From: an uncultured Muribaculaceae bacterium
Lineage (GTDB): Bacteria > Bacteroidota > Bacteroidia > Bacteroidales > Muribaculaceae
Length of the DNA: 5,194 nucleotides
NCBI GenBank assembly: GCA_910584185.1
Contig: CAJTYC010000108.1
Span: forward strand, 1 to 5,194
Direction of reading: 5' to 3'
The position numbers were made by a program, and so were the translations under genes. Of the stretch, positions 1-5,194 are shown piece by piece; position 1 is the stretch's first letter; each line of letters starts with the position of its first letter. A model generated the notes under the pieces. That model was not told the DNA's origin. It worked only from the letters and a program-made list of their open reading frames with translations, and did no database searches.

Positions 1-76
1 GGCATTGTTAATTTGTTTTGAGATTATACAAACAGATTCAATATATTTTTACAGAGCCCGTTAAATTTTGTTTGAC

Positions 77-120
77 CGGCTTCTTTTTATCTCCAATTTA
101 TGGGAGATAAAAAGAAGCCG
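77..120 (-). terminator. 18-bp perfect hairpin after the last operon gene, probable terminator
   Basis: The arms at 77-94 and 103-120 pair perfectly over 18 bp around an 8-nt loop, with a GC-rich base (CGGC/GCCG). On the minus strand the hairpin begins 33 nt after the stop codon of the BFN gene, where an operon terminator is expected. No T-run follows it in that direction (the next bases are GTCAAACAAAATTT), so it is not a textbook intrinsic terminator. It could also protect the mRNA 3' end. Nothing else is recognisable between position 1 and the BFN stop codon: the rest is AT-rich and holds no supported gene. Confidence 0.6.
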
Positions 121-153
121 CCCCTATGGGTAAAATTTTTATGAGATGGGCTC

Positions 154-753
154 TTATTCTGCGGAGCGTCGGTCAAGCTCGCGCTTTATGCGGCCGGCCT
201 CTTCATAGTTCTCTGATTCGGCGGCTTTCTGCATCATCGCTTTCAGTTCTTCTACGCTCTTGCGGGTGTAGTCATCTTTTCGGTTGTCTCGTTTTTTTGT
301 CTCTATGGTTTTTGTGTCGTCTGCGTTCTCTTTGCCGCTTCGTTCGCCGGGTTCGAATCCTGCTTCCTCAAGCACTTCGGGAGTGGTGTAAATCGGGGCG
401 TCAACCCTTATGGCGAGCGCTATGGCATCGCTGCTCCTGGAGTCGATAACTTTCTCTCCATATTCGTTTTTGAGTAGCAGCTCGGCTGCGAATACTCCGT
501 TTCTGAGCCTGTGGATATACACTTCCTTGAGTACTATGCCAAATGTAGACATGACATTTACCATGAGGTCGTGTGTCAGCGGGCGGGGTGTCACAACTTC
601 CTGCAACTTGCATTCTATGGCCTGCGCCTCCGGAAATCCTATGACTATCGGTATGCGGCGTGTGCCTCCGGCCTGTTGCAGTATCACTGCATAGACTCCT
701 GATTCTATCTGGTTGTAGGTGATACCTATCAGTTCAAGTCTTATCTTTTCCAT
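154..753 (-). CDS. Bifunctional nuclease (BFN/DUF151) domain protein with C-terminal UVR motif
   Basis: This 199-residue cytoplasmic protein has a BFN domain over about residues 1-135. Landmarks are IPIVIGFPEAQAI (34-46), RPLTHDLM (57-64) and DSRSSDAIALAIR (104-116). A charged, low-complexity linker (about 136-164) leads to a UVR motif (about 165-196), the helical hairpin by which UvrB and UvrC contact each other. BFN proteins are described as having DNase and RNase activity, although the domain is annotated mostly by homology; the substrate here is unknown. The start at 753 is preferred over an in-frame ATG at 807. The conserved domain begins at MEKIRLELIG, a purine-rich stretch lies just upstream, and the ATG forms a TAATG junction with the mnmA stop, so translation is probably coupled. 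It is the last gene of the operon. Confidence 0.9.
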   Translation of the reverse strand: MEKIRLELIGITYNQIESGVYAVILQQAGGTRRIPIVIGFPEAQAIECKLQEVVTPRPLTHDLMVNVMSTFGIVLKEVYIHRLRNGVFAAELLLKNEYGEKVIDSRSSDAIALAIRVDAPIYTTPEVLEEAGFEPGERSGKENADDTKTIETKKRDNRKDDYTRKSVEELKAMMQKAAESENYEEAGRIKRELDRRSAE

Positions 754-1841
754 TATCTCTTCTTTTTTGAGGGGTGGGGGAGTGAGATCATGCCTGAGCC
801 CAGACATATCTCACGGTCGGGCGTATAGATGATTGCGTATTGTCCGGGTGCAATACCTTGCACATCTTGTGTGGATTCCACTTCGAAGCCTCCTTCGGCA
901 GTGCGTCGCAGTGTGCCGTCGATAAATTCGGGTGAATGGCGTGTCTTGAATGCCACTTGCACAGGTTCTGCCGATGCTGTGAGCGGGTCTTCCGAAATCC
1001 AGTGCATCTCTTCCACCGGTATCGTGCGTCCATATTGCCTGCGTGTGTCATAGCCTTTCGACACGTACACCACGTTGTCGCGCACATTCTTGCGCACCAC
1101 ATACCAGGGGCCTCCGCTCAGGCCGAGTCCTTTGCGCTGGCCTATGGTGTGGAACCAATAGCCCCGATGTTGGCCAACTTTCTTGCCGGTCTCTATCTCT
1201 ATCACCGGCCCGGGGCGTGTGCCGAGATGTCGCTCTATGAAGTCGTTGTAGTTTATCTTGCCTAAGAAGCATATGCCCTGTGAGTCCTTGCGTGAGGCGG
1301 TGGGCAGGTGGGCCTCCGCAGCCATGGCCCGCACTTCGCTTTTGGGATATTCGCCGAGCGGAAAGAGCAGATGACTCAGTTGCTCCTGGCTTATCTGCGC
1401 CAAGAAGTCGGTCTGGTCTTTCACCGGGTCGACGGCTGTGCCGAGCCAATATTTGCCGTCGCGTTCGAGCACGCGGGCATAGTGGCCGGTAGCTACCTTG
1501 TCGAATTCGTGACCCCAACGCTCCTCGAAATATCCGAATTTCACTAATTTGTTGCACATCATGTCGGGATGCGGCGTGAGCCCTTCCTTCACGGTGCGCA
1601 GGGTGTAAGCCATAACGGAGTCCCAATATTCCTGATGCAGCGACACCTCGCGCAGCGGCAATCCATATTTGTGGGCAAGGAGCGTACACATCTCCATATC
1701 CTCTTCGGCCGAACAGTCACCTTCGCCGGTGTCGGAGCCTATGCGTATGTAGAACAGATGCAGGTCGTGACCTTGCTTATAGAGCAAGTCTACGACCACG
1801 GAGCTGTCTACCCCACCTGATACAAGCACTGCTATCTTCAT
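753..1841 (-). CDS. mnmA: tRNA-specific 2-thiouridylase MnmA
   Basis: MnmA makes 2-thiouridine at wobble position 34 of the Lys, Glu and Gln tRNAs: it adenylates U34 with ATP and inserts sulfur through a persulfide relay. The 362-residue length is normal. Visible elements are the PP-loop SGGVDSS (8-14), the first catalytic cysteine in PDMMCN (Cys96), ATGHYAR (117-123), the second catalytic cysteine in SRKDSQGICFLG (Cys191), GQRKGLG (234-240), and a C-terminal beta-barrel region ending near ICLGSGMI (345-352). Positions that are Tyr in E. coli (DQSYFL) and NWE-like (after strand 2) read DQTDFL and IRIG, as in Bacteroides-type MnmA. The start at 1841 puts the PP-loop at the usual distance from the N-terminus. 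The frame stays open upstream to 2369, but that extension is only DoxX read in another frame. The start overlaps the DoxX stop (ATGA) and the stop overlaps the BFN start (TAATG). Confidence 0.96.
   Translation of the reverse strand: MKIAVLVSGGVDSSVVVDLLYKQGHDLHLFYIRIGSDTGEGDCSAEEDMEMCTLLAHKYGLPLREVSLHQEYWDSVMAYTLRTVKEGLTPHPDMMCNKLVKFGYFEERWGHEFDKVATGHYARVLERDGKYWLGTAVDPVKDQTDFLAQISQEQLSHLLFPLGEYPKSEVRAMAAEAHLPTASRKDSQGICFLGKINYNDFIERHLGTRPGPVIEIETGKKVGQHRGYWFHTIGQRKGLGLSGGPWYVVRKNVRDNVVYVSKGYDTRRQYGRTIPVEEMHWISEDPLTASAEPVQVAFKTRHSPEFIDGTLRRTAEGGFEVESTQDVQGIAPGQYAIIYTPDREICLGSGMISLPHPSKKKR
756..767 (-). promoter_or_regulatory. Purine-rich ribosome-binding region of the BFN gene, inside the end of mnmA
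   Basis: The last sense codons of mnmA (AAA AAG AAG AGA, coding Lys-Lys-Lys-Arg) form an A/G-only tract ending 2 nt before the BFN start codon. The same bases thus encode the MnmA tail and give a purine-rich ribosome-landing site. This supports the start at 753. Classical Shine-Dalgarno pairing is weak in Bacteroidota, so initiation by ribosomes that have just terminated on mnmA is also likely. Confidence 0.45.
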
Positions 1842-2329
1842 ACCTCTTCCAGTTCTGCCTCGCTCTGATTGTCGGTGTGTATGAAATGCAGGGAGAGGAA
1901 ATAGTCTACCGATATCTTGCCTGGCCCCACAAGCAGGATGAAGAAGAATATGCCCATGAACATGATAGGCAGGTAAGCGGGCTGTGTCCACGGTATGTCG
2001 TATGTGGCCATAGCTGTGCTCTGCAGCAGATGATGCTCGGCAAGTATCATGGCGATAAATGGGGGAAGCACCATCATGCGTGTGCAGAAGCCGAACATAA
2101 TGAATAGTGAGCAGACTATCTCTGTGATTATCATCACTGTCAGGCTTGCCTCTGCGCTCATGCCGAGCGTGGGCGGAAAGTTCAGGGCAGCTTCTCCGAA
2201 ATGCAGCCATTGGCGCAGGCCGAACTGCATGAGCATAACCCCCACGAAGAGCCGCAAGAATAGCCTGCCGAGGTTGGTATAGGAGTATCCGGTGGTGCGG
2301 ATATATATGAGTTTGAAGATGTTGGTCAT
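1838..2329 (-). CDS. DoxX family inner-membrane protein
   Basis: This 163-residue integral membrane protein has about four hydrophobic helices, near residues 20-38, 60-80, 84-100 and 117-135. The pattern fits DoxX/SURF4-like proteins: LGRLFLRLFVGVMLMQFG in the first helix, a second helix rich in branched residues followed by GFCTR, and a GPGKISVDYFL motif after the last helix. The tail is short, acidic and presumably cytoplasmic. DoxX proteins are related to the DoxD/DoxA subunits of thiosulfate:quinone oxidoreductase, and in Mycobacterium DoxX partners with a sulfurtransferase and superoxide dismutase. Most family members have no assigned function, so no reaction is claimed here. It lies 36 nt after the thioredoxin-like gene, and its stop codon overlaps the mnmA start in ATGA, which implies coupled translation. 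Confidence 0.88.
   Translation of the reverse strand: MTNIFKLIYIRTTGYSYTNLGRLFLRLFVGVMLMQFGLRQWLHFGEAALNFPPTLGMSAEASLTVMIITEIVCSLFIMFGFCTRMMVLPPFIAMILAEHHLLQSTAMATYDIPWTQPAYLPIMFMGIFFFILLVGPGKISVDYFLSLHFIHTDNQSEAELEEV
1842..1851 (-). promoter_or_regulatory. Shine-Dalgarno-like site of mnmA inside the end of the DoxX gene
   Basis: On the minus strand the bases just before the mnmA ATG read TGGAAGAGGT, a purine-rich stretch that resembles a Shine-Dalgarno sequence but sits very close to the start. It encodes the acidic C-terminus of the DoxX protein (Leu-Glu-Glu-Val). Together with the ATGA overlap it fixes the mnmA start at 1841 and suggests reinitiation after DoxX translation. Confidence 0.45.
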
Positions 2330-2365
2330 AATCTTTTGTGGTGTATGTATGGTGGTTGTGAATTA

Positions 2366-3334
2366 TCACTGCTGAGCGGCTGCGCCGGCTATCTGCATTG
2401 CTGTGTCCACGTCGATATGTTTTGCCGCTACTTTCCCCTCACGGTCTATCACATAGAGTGTGGGGGTATTGCGTAAGTCGTAAATCTCATCCACATCTTC
2501 TGAAGCACCGACATGCCATGCCGAGGGATATTCCTTCAGCTTGTCTTGCCAGCCTTCGTCGGCGGTGGTGTCGATGAAGAGTACGTTCACTTTCCCCTTG
2601 TCAACAAGAGTGCTGAATGTCACGTCGGTGTCCATACGGAGCTTCGCCATGCGGCAGTCCATGCAATCGGGGTCACCAAACTCTATTACGGTAATCACAC
2701 CGTTGGGGCTGTAATGTGCTGTTTTGCCTTCCGGTGTCTTATAGTCGAACTCCGGAGGCACGGTGCCCTGAAGTGTGTTGGAAATCTTGTTGCGGAGTTC
2801 CTGGTAACGCAGTTTGCGGTCTTTCTTTATTTGCTTGTTGTGGAGCACGTTGTCAAGAAATATCAGCAATAGTTGGTCGTTCCATATCGTGGCCCGTTCG
2901 CTGTAGAGCACCTCTTCAGCACCCTTGGCAAATTGCAGGCTGAGTGCCTGGCTCTTCGAGATATTCGATATCAGCTTCTTCACCGACTCATCTACCTTGG
3001 CCTCGTCGGCAAACCGCATGGCTGTGGTGTATACCTCCAATGCGTGGTTAAGAGCGTTCTGGTCTACTGTGGTCTTGCTCTTGAAGTCCATTGGTGTCCA
3101 GAAATTCTCCACTATGTAGTTTGCCCGAGCATTCAGGTTGAGCATCGTGTCTGGTGGTGTCGGATATTCAAACAGCGGCTGAATGACAATCACCCCGTTG
3201 CCGGCTTCGGCAACGGCTTGCTGTGCGGGCTGCTGTGTGGCCTCTTGCTGTTGTGCCGGTTGCTGCGCCTGGCCGGTTGCTGCGCCCGCAAGGCATAGGG
3301 CCATTGTGGCTATTATATTGATTATTTTTTTCAT
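2366..3334 (-). CDS. Exported thioredoxin-like protein with DUF5106-like N-terminal region
   Basis: This 322-residue protein has a signal peptide (about 1-23, MKKIINIIATMALCLAG core, likely cut after GQA). A Gln/Ala-rich low-complexity stretch (22-43) follows. A mainly helical region (about 55-190) resembles the DUF5106 domain that precedes thioredoxin folds in Bacteroidota proteins. The C-terminal thioredoxin-like domain (about 195-318) carries CMDC (Cys224, Cys227) after FGDPD and the cis-proline segment NTPTLYVID (Pro291). It probably acts in the periplasm as a disulfide reductase or thiol-disulfide exchange protein; substrate and direction of electron flow cannot be read from sequence. 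The Cys14 context (MALC) is a poor lipobox, so secretion by signal peptidase I is preferred. The ATG at 3334 is chosen because another ATG five bases upstream, in a different frame, stops after two codons. Confidence 0.85.
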   Translation of the reverse strand: MKKIINIIATMALCLAGAATGQAQQPAQQQEATQQPAQQAVAEAGNGVIVIQPLFEYPTPPDTMLNLNARANYIVENFWTPMDFKSKTTVDQNALNHALEVYTTAMRFADEAKVDESVKKLISNISKSQALSLQFAKGAEEVLYSERATIWNDQLLLIFLDNVLHNKQIKKDRKLRYQELRNKISNTLQGTVPPEFDYKTPEGKTAHYSPNGVITVIEFGDPDCMDCRMAKLRMDTDVTFSTLVDKGKVNVLFIDTTADEGWQDKLKEYPSAWHVGASEDVDEIYDLRNTPTLYVIDREGKVAAKHIDVDTAMQIAGAAAQQ

Positions 3335-3377
3335 TTCATCTGTATTGTTAGTTCTCGCACTCTGCCGATGTGCATTG

Positions 3378-4055
3378 TTATTTCGATTTGTCGGTCACCA
3401 GTTCGCGTATTGCATCAGTCCACACGCGGTATCCTCGTCCGTTTAGATGCAGCCCGTCGTTGGTATATGCCATGGGGAGTTGGCCGTTTTTGTCGGCCAG
3501 TGCCGGCCAGAGGTCCACGTATTGCGCACCGTTGGCTTCGGCTATTTCTTTGATGCGGCTGTTGAAGTCTTTGATTACTTTCTCTTTGCCTATCAGATTT
3601 TTGTAACGTTTAGGAGTGTTGTTGACCGGCATAACCGATTGCAGGTAGAGTTCTGTCTGCGGAGATTCGTTGCGGATGCGTTTCACCAGCCGTTCGTAGC
3701 GGCGTGCAAGCTCGGCGGCGCTGTGACCGTGGCTCACGTCGTTGATGCCGATGAGCAGGAATATCTTGCGTGGATGTCCGGAAGTGACTTGGCTCACTCT
3801 TTTCTCCACACCTGTGATTATGTCGGAGCGAATCCCCCGGTTCTTTATGTTGGGCATGTCGAAAAGCTCGGAGAACTCTCCGCCATCGGTTATGGAGTTG
3901 CCCAAAAACACGATATCTTTCTCCTTGATGGGGAGTATCTCAAACAGGCTCGTCTTTTGGTCCCAATATTCGTCGGCTTGGCAGGTCAGTGCGGGTGTGC
4001 ATGCGCATATGGCAGCCATTAGTGCCGTCAGTATGTTGTTTTTCAGAGTTTTCAT
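3378..4055 (-). CDS. Exported SGNH/GDSL-type esterase
   Basis: This 225-residue protein has a signal peptide (about 1-27, likely cut after CQA) and one SGNH hydrolase domain. Block I is FLGNSITDGG with nucleophile Ser54. Block II is NRGIRSD with oxyanion Gly74. Block III is GIND with Asn105. Block V is DGLHLN, giving Asp200 and His203 of the triad. All key residues are present, so it should be active. Relatives remove acetyl or other acyl groups from sugars (sialate, xylan and peptidoglycan O-acetylesterases) or resemble the PAF-acetylhydrolase subunit fold; the substrate cannot be fixed from sequence. It starts 14 nt after the kinase stop, with an A-rich leader (AAAAAAAAGAAACC) just before the ATG. 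Secretion together with a cytoplasmic sugar kinase suggests deacylation of an environmental or cell-wall glycan before uptake, which is inference. Confidence 0.92.
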   Translation of the reverse strand: MKTLKNNILTALMAAICACTPALTCQADEYWDQKTSLFEILPIKEKDIVFLGNSITDGGEFSELFDMPNIKNRGIRSDIITGVEKRVSQVTSGHPRKIFLLIGINDVSHGHSAAELARRYERLVKRIRNESPQTELYLQSVMPVNNTPKRYKNLIGKEKVIKDFNSRIKEIAEANGAQYVDLWPALADKNGQLPMAYTNDGLHLNGRGYRVWTDAIRELVTDKSK

Positions 4056-4069
4056 CGGTTTCTTTTTTT

Positions 4070-4942
4070 TCAGAATCCTCCCATGTGCATAAGTCGTCGG
4101 CTTACAAGCCCTTGCATCGGCTCGGAGGTTATTTGCTCAAGATATAGCCCGTATTCGTCGCATATCTCTGTGAGTTGCGTTGCAAAACCGGCAGCCACGC
4201 CTCCGGTGAAGCAAATCGGTGTGTTATGGCGGTCTGCCTGGCTGAAGTATGTTGTGACGTTGCGGTCTATGAATCTGCGGAATTCATCTTTGACGAGTCT
4301 TTCCACATATTCGTGTTCGATATTATCGGCGGCAAACTTTGCCAATGATGCGAGCCAGCGGTTGGCTCCCGGCTCGGTGTAGACATGTCGCAGAGCTGAC
4401 GCTAAGTCTGTGTCGGGGAGTGAGGTGAATTTGTCGGATATCTCATCGGGCATCTGACGTTTGAGATAGTCGGAGAGCAGACGTCGGCCTATCGCGTTGC
4501 CGCTGCCTTCATCGCCGAGCACATATCCAAGCGATGGAGTGTTGGCCACTATGCGATGTCCGTCATAGAGGCATGAGTTGCTCCCGGTGCCGAGTATACA
4601 GGCTATGCCTTTGTCATCGCCGAGCAGGCTGCGGGCAGCGCCCACGAGGTCTGACTCCACAGTGACCCGGTCGCAATCGAATATCCGTGAGATAAGCAAC
4701 TGTATGCGTTCGCACGAAGCCGGGGTAGCGCACCCGGCTCCATAATACTCCGTCGATTCAATCTCCGCATATTCAGGCATGTGTGAAAGCGCATCAAGAA
4801 GCACCGATTCGATTTCCGAATCAGTGGCAGTCAATGCGTTCAGCCCTACGGTGCGAAACGGCTTGACGAATCCCTCGCCGGCCTCAACCAAGGCCCATTG
4901 AATCTTCGTGGAGCCGGCATCAGCAATCAGATAATACACCAT
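4070..4942 (-). CDS. BadF/BadG/BcrA/BcrD-type kinase, probable N-acetylglucosamine or other amino-sugar kinase
   Basis: This 290-residue cytoplasmic protein of the ASKHA fold phosphorylates a sugar with ATP. Visible elements are the phosphate-1 loop DAGSTK (8-13), a candidate catalytic aspartate in ESDLVGAARSL (Asp98), the phosphate-2 loop LGTGSN (117-122), GDEGSG (143-148), and the adenosine-binding motif FTGGVA (245-250). Length and motif order match the N-acetylglucosamine/N-acetylmuramate kinase branch rather than the larger benzoyl-CoA reductase activators, and the activators' iron-sulfur cysteines are not seen. A role in amino-sugar or peptidoglycan salvage is likely; GlcNAc versus MurNAc or glucosamine cannot be told apart. 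The start at 4942 is fixed by the phosphate-1 loop at residue 8. It is the first gene of the operon, and the promoter ends only a few bases before its ATG. Confidence 0.9.
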   Translation of the reverse strand: MVYYLIADAGSTKIQWALVEAGEGFVKPFRTVGLNALTATDSEIESVLLDALSHMPEYAEIESTEYYGAGCATPASCERIQLLISRIFDCDRVTVESDLVGAARSLLGDDKGIACILGTGSNSCLYDGHRIVANTPSLGYVLGDEGSGNAIGRRLLSDYLKRQMPDEISDKFTSLPDTDLASALRHVYTEPGANRWLASLAKFAADNIEHEYVERLVKDEFRRFIDRNVTTYFSQADRHNTPICFTGGVAAGFATQLTEICDEYGLYLEQITSEPMQGLVSRRLMHMGGF

Positions 4943-4946
4943 GCCA

Positions 4947-4978
4947 CAAAATTAATTAATATTTACCGTTTATGCAAA
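4947..4978 (-). promoter_or_regulatory. Bacteroidota-type promoter of the operon (TTTG, 20 nt, TAnnTTTG)
   Basis: On the minus strand the -33 box TTTG lies at 4978-4975 and the -7 box TAATTTTG at 4954-4947, separated by exactly 20 nt. Both match the consensus recognised by the primary sigma factor of Bacteroides. The -7 box ends 4 nt before the kinase ATG, so the transcript would start at or within a few bases of the start codon. Spacer and surroundings are strongly AT-rich. I saw no equally good promoter in the other gaps, which supports a single transcript for the six genes. Confidence 0.7.
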
Positions 4979-5042
4979 TATTTATAAAATCAACATTGAT
5001 CTACTTTCCACTTTGGACTTATTCCTGGTTCCTGCTTAGCCT

Positions 5043-5075
5043 AAACTTGAGGTCGCTATTAGCGACCTCAAGTTT
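5043..5075. terminator. 15-bp perfect hairpin upstream of the operon, terminator-like
   Basis: The arms 5043-5057 and 5061-5075 are perfectly complementary around a 3-nt loop. On the plus strand the hairpin is followed after five bases by TTTTTGTTT, which fits an intrinsic terminator for plus-strand transcription. On the minus strand the stem ends in GTTT and runs into AGGC, without a T-run. It lies about 65 nt upstream of the promoter, so it most likely ends a transcript entering from the right or insulates the operon. The rest of 4943-5194 is AT-rich with no supported gene. Confidence 0.5.
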
Positions 5076-5194
5076 GCAACTTTTTGTTTATAAGTAGCAA
5101 ACATGTAATTTTTGGGAACAATTTCGCCATTTCTTTTCAAGGCTTAGTTCACTCTATTTGTATCTTCACAAATAAGGCCGCGTGTGATAAAATT

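Noticed and set aside
1..76. Promoter for a gene beyond the left edge
   Set aside because: The only candidate, TCTGTTTG on the minus strand, has a mismatch to the -7 box and no TTTG at the required distance.
754..807. Upstream ATG giving the BFN protein 18 more residues
   Set aside because: The extension lies inside mnmA. The domain starts at MEKIRLELIG, and the TAATG junction with a purine-rich tract supports the start at 753.
1842..2369. In-frame upstream extension of mnmA to a 538-residue protein
   Set aside because: The added 176 residues are DoxX read in another frame, rich in His and Arg and without domain character. The DoxX frame gives clear membrane helices, and the PP-loop should lie near the N-terminus.
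2873..3298. 141-codon plus-strand reading frame with Leu/Cys-rich repeats
   Set aside because: It is the antisense of the thioredoxin-like gene. The repeats are the complement of its Gln/Ala-rich codons.
3447..4022. 191-codon plus-strand reading frame
   Set aside because: It is antisense to the SGNH esterase, whose full motif set is on the minus strand. The frame shows no recognisable domain or promoter.
4951..4960. ATTAATTAAT palindrome as an operator
   Set aside because: It lies in very AT-rich promoter DNA, where short AT palindromes arise by chance, and no regulator gene is nearby.
5144..5194. Possible C-terminus of an upstream minus-strand gene entering from the right edge
   Set aside because: Two minus-strand frames are open from the edge, ending at TAA (5144-5146) and TGA (5149-5151), but 14-16 codons are too few to recognise a protein or choose a frame.

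Overview
The window reads as one compact six-gene operon on the minus strand of a Bacteroidota chromosome, most likely order Bacteroidales. Muribaculaceae-like is a guess. The evidence is: a promoter of the Bacteroidota sigma-ABfr type (TTTG, 20 nt, TAnnTTTG); A-rich or weak ribosome-binding regions; an exported thioredoxin-fold protein with an N-terminal region like those common in this phylum; a bifunctional-nuclease (DUF151) protein with a C-terminal UVR motif; and an MnmA of the form seen in Bacteroides. The genes have mixed base composition, while both flanks are AT-rich.

Layout in the direction of transcription, from high to low coordinates: an AT-rich flank with a perfect 15-bp hairpin (5043-5075); a promoter that ends almost on the first start codon (4947-4978); a BadF/BadG-type amino-sugar kinase (4070-4942); an exported SGNH/GDSL esterase (3378-4055); an exported thioredoxin-like protein with a CMDC active site (2366-3334); a DoxX-family membrane protein (1838-2329); the tRNA 2-thiouridylase MnmA (753-1841); a BFN/UVR protein (154-753); and an 18-bp perfect hairpin (77-120) that probably ends the transcript. 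Gaps are 14, 43 and 36 nt for the first four genes. The last three genes are physically coupled: an ATGA overlap joins DoxX to mnmA, and a TAATG overlap joins mnmA to the BFN gene.

Functionally the operon splits into two halves. The promoter-proximal half (kinase and secreted esterase) suits salvage of acetylated sugars or cell-wall fragments. The distal half combines extracytoplasmic thiol chemistry, a membrane protein of a family tied elsewhere to sulfur and redox handling, tRNA sulfuration, and a probable nucleic-acid-acting protein. A link from thiol/redox state to tRNA thiolation is a possible reading, but only an inference.

I saw no mobile element, CRISPR array, tRNA or rRNA, and no clearly new system. 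The most notable points are the apparently leaderless promoter, the coupled membrane/tRNA/nuclease trio, and two strong hairpins without a U-tract in the operon's direction.
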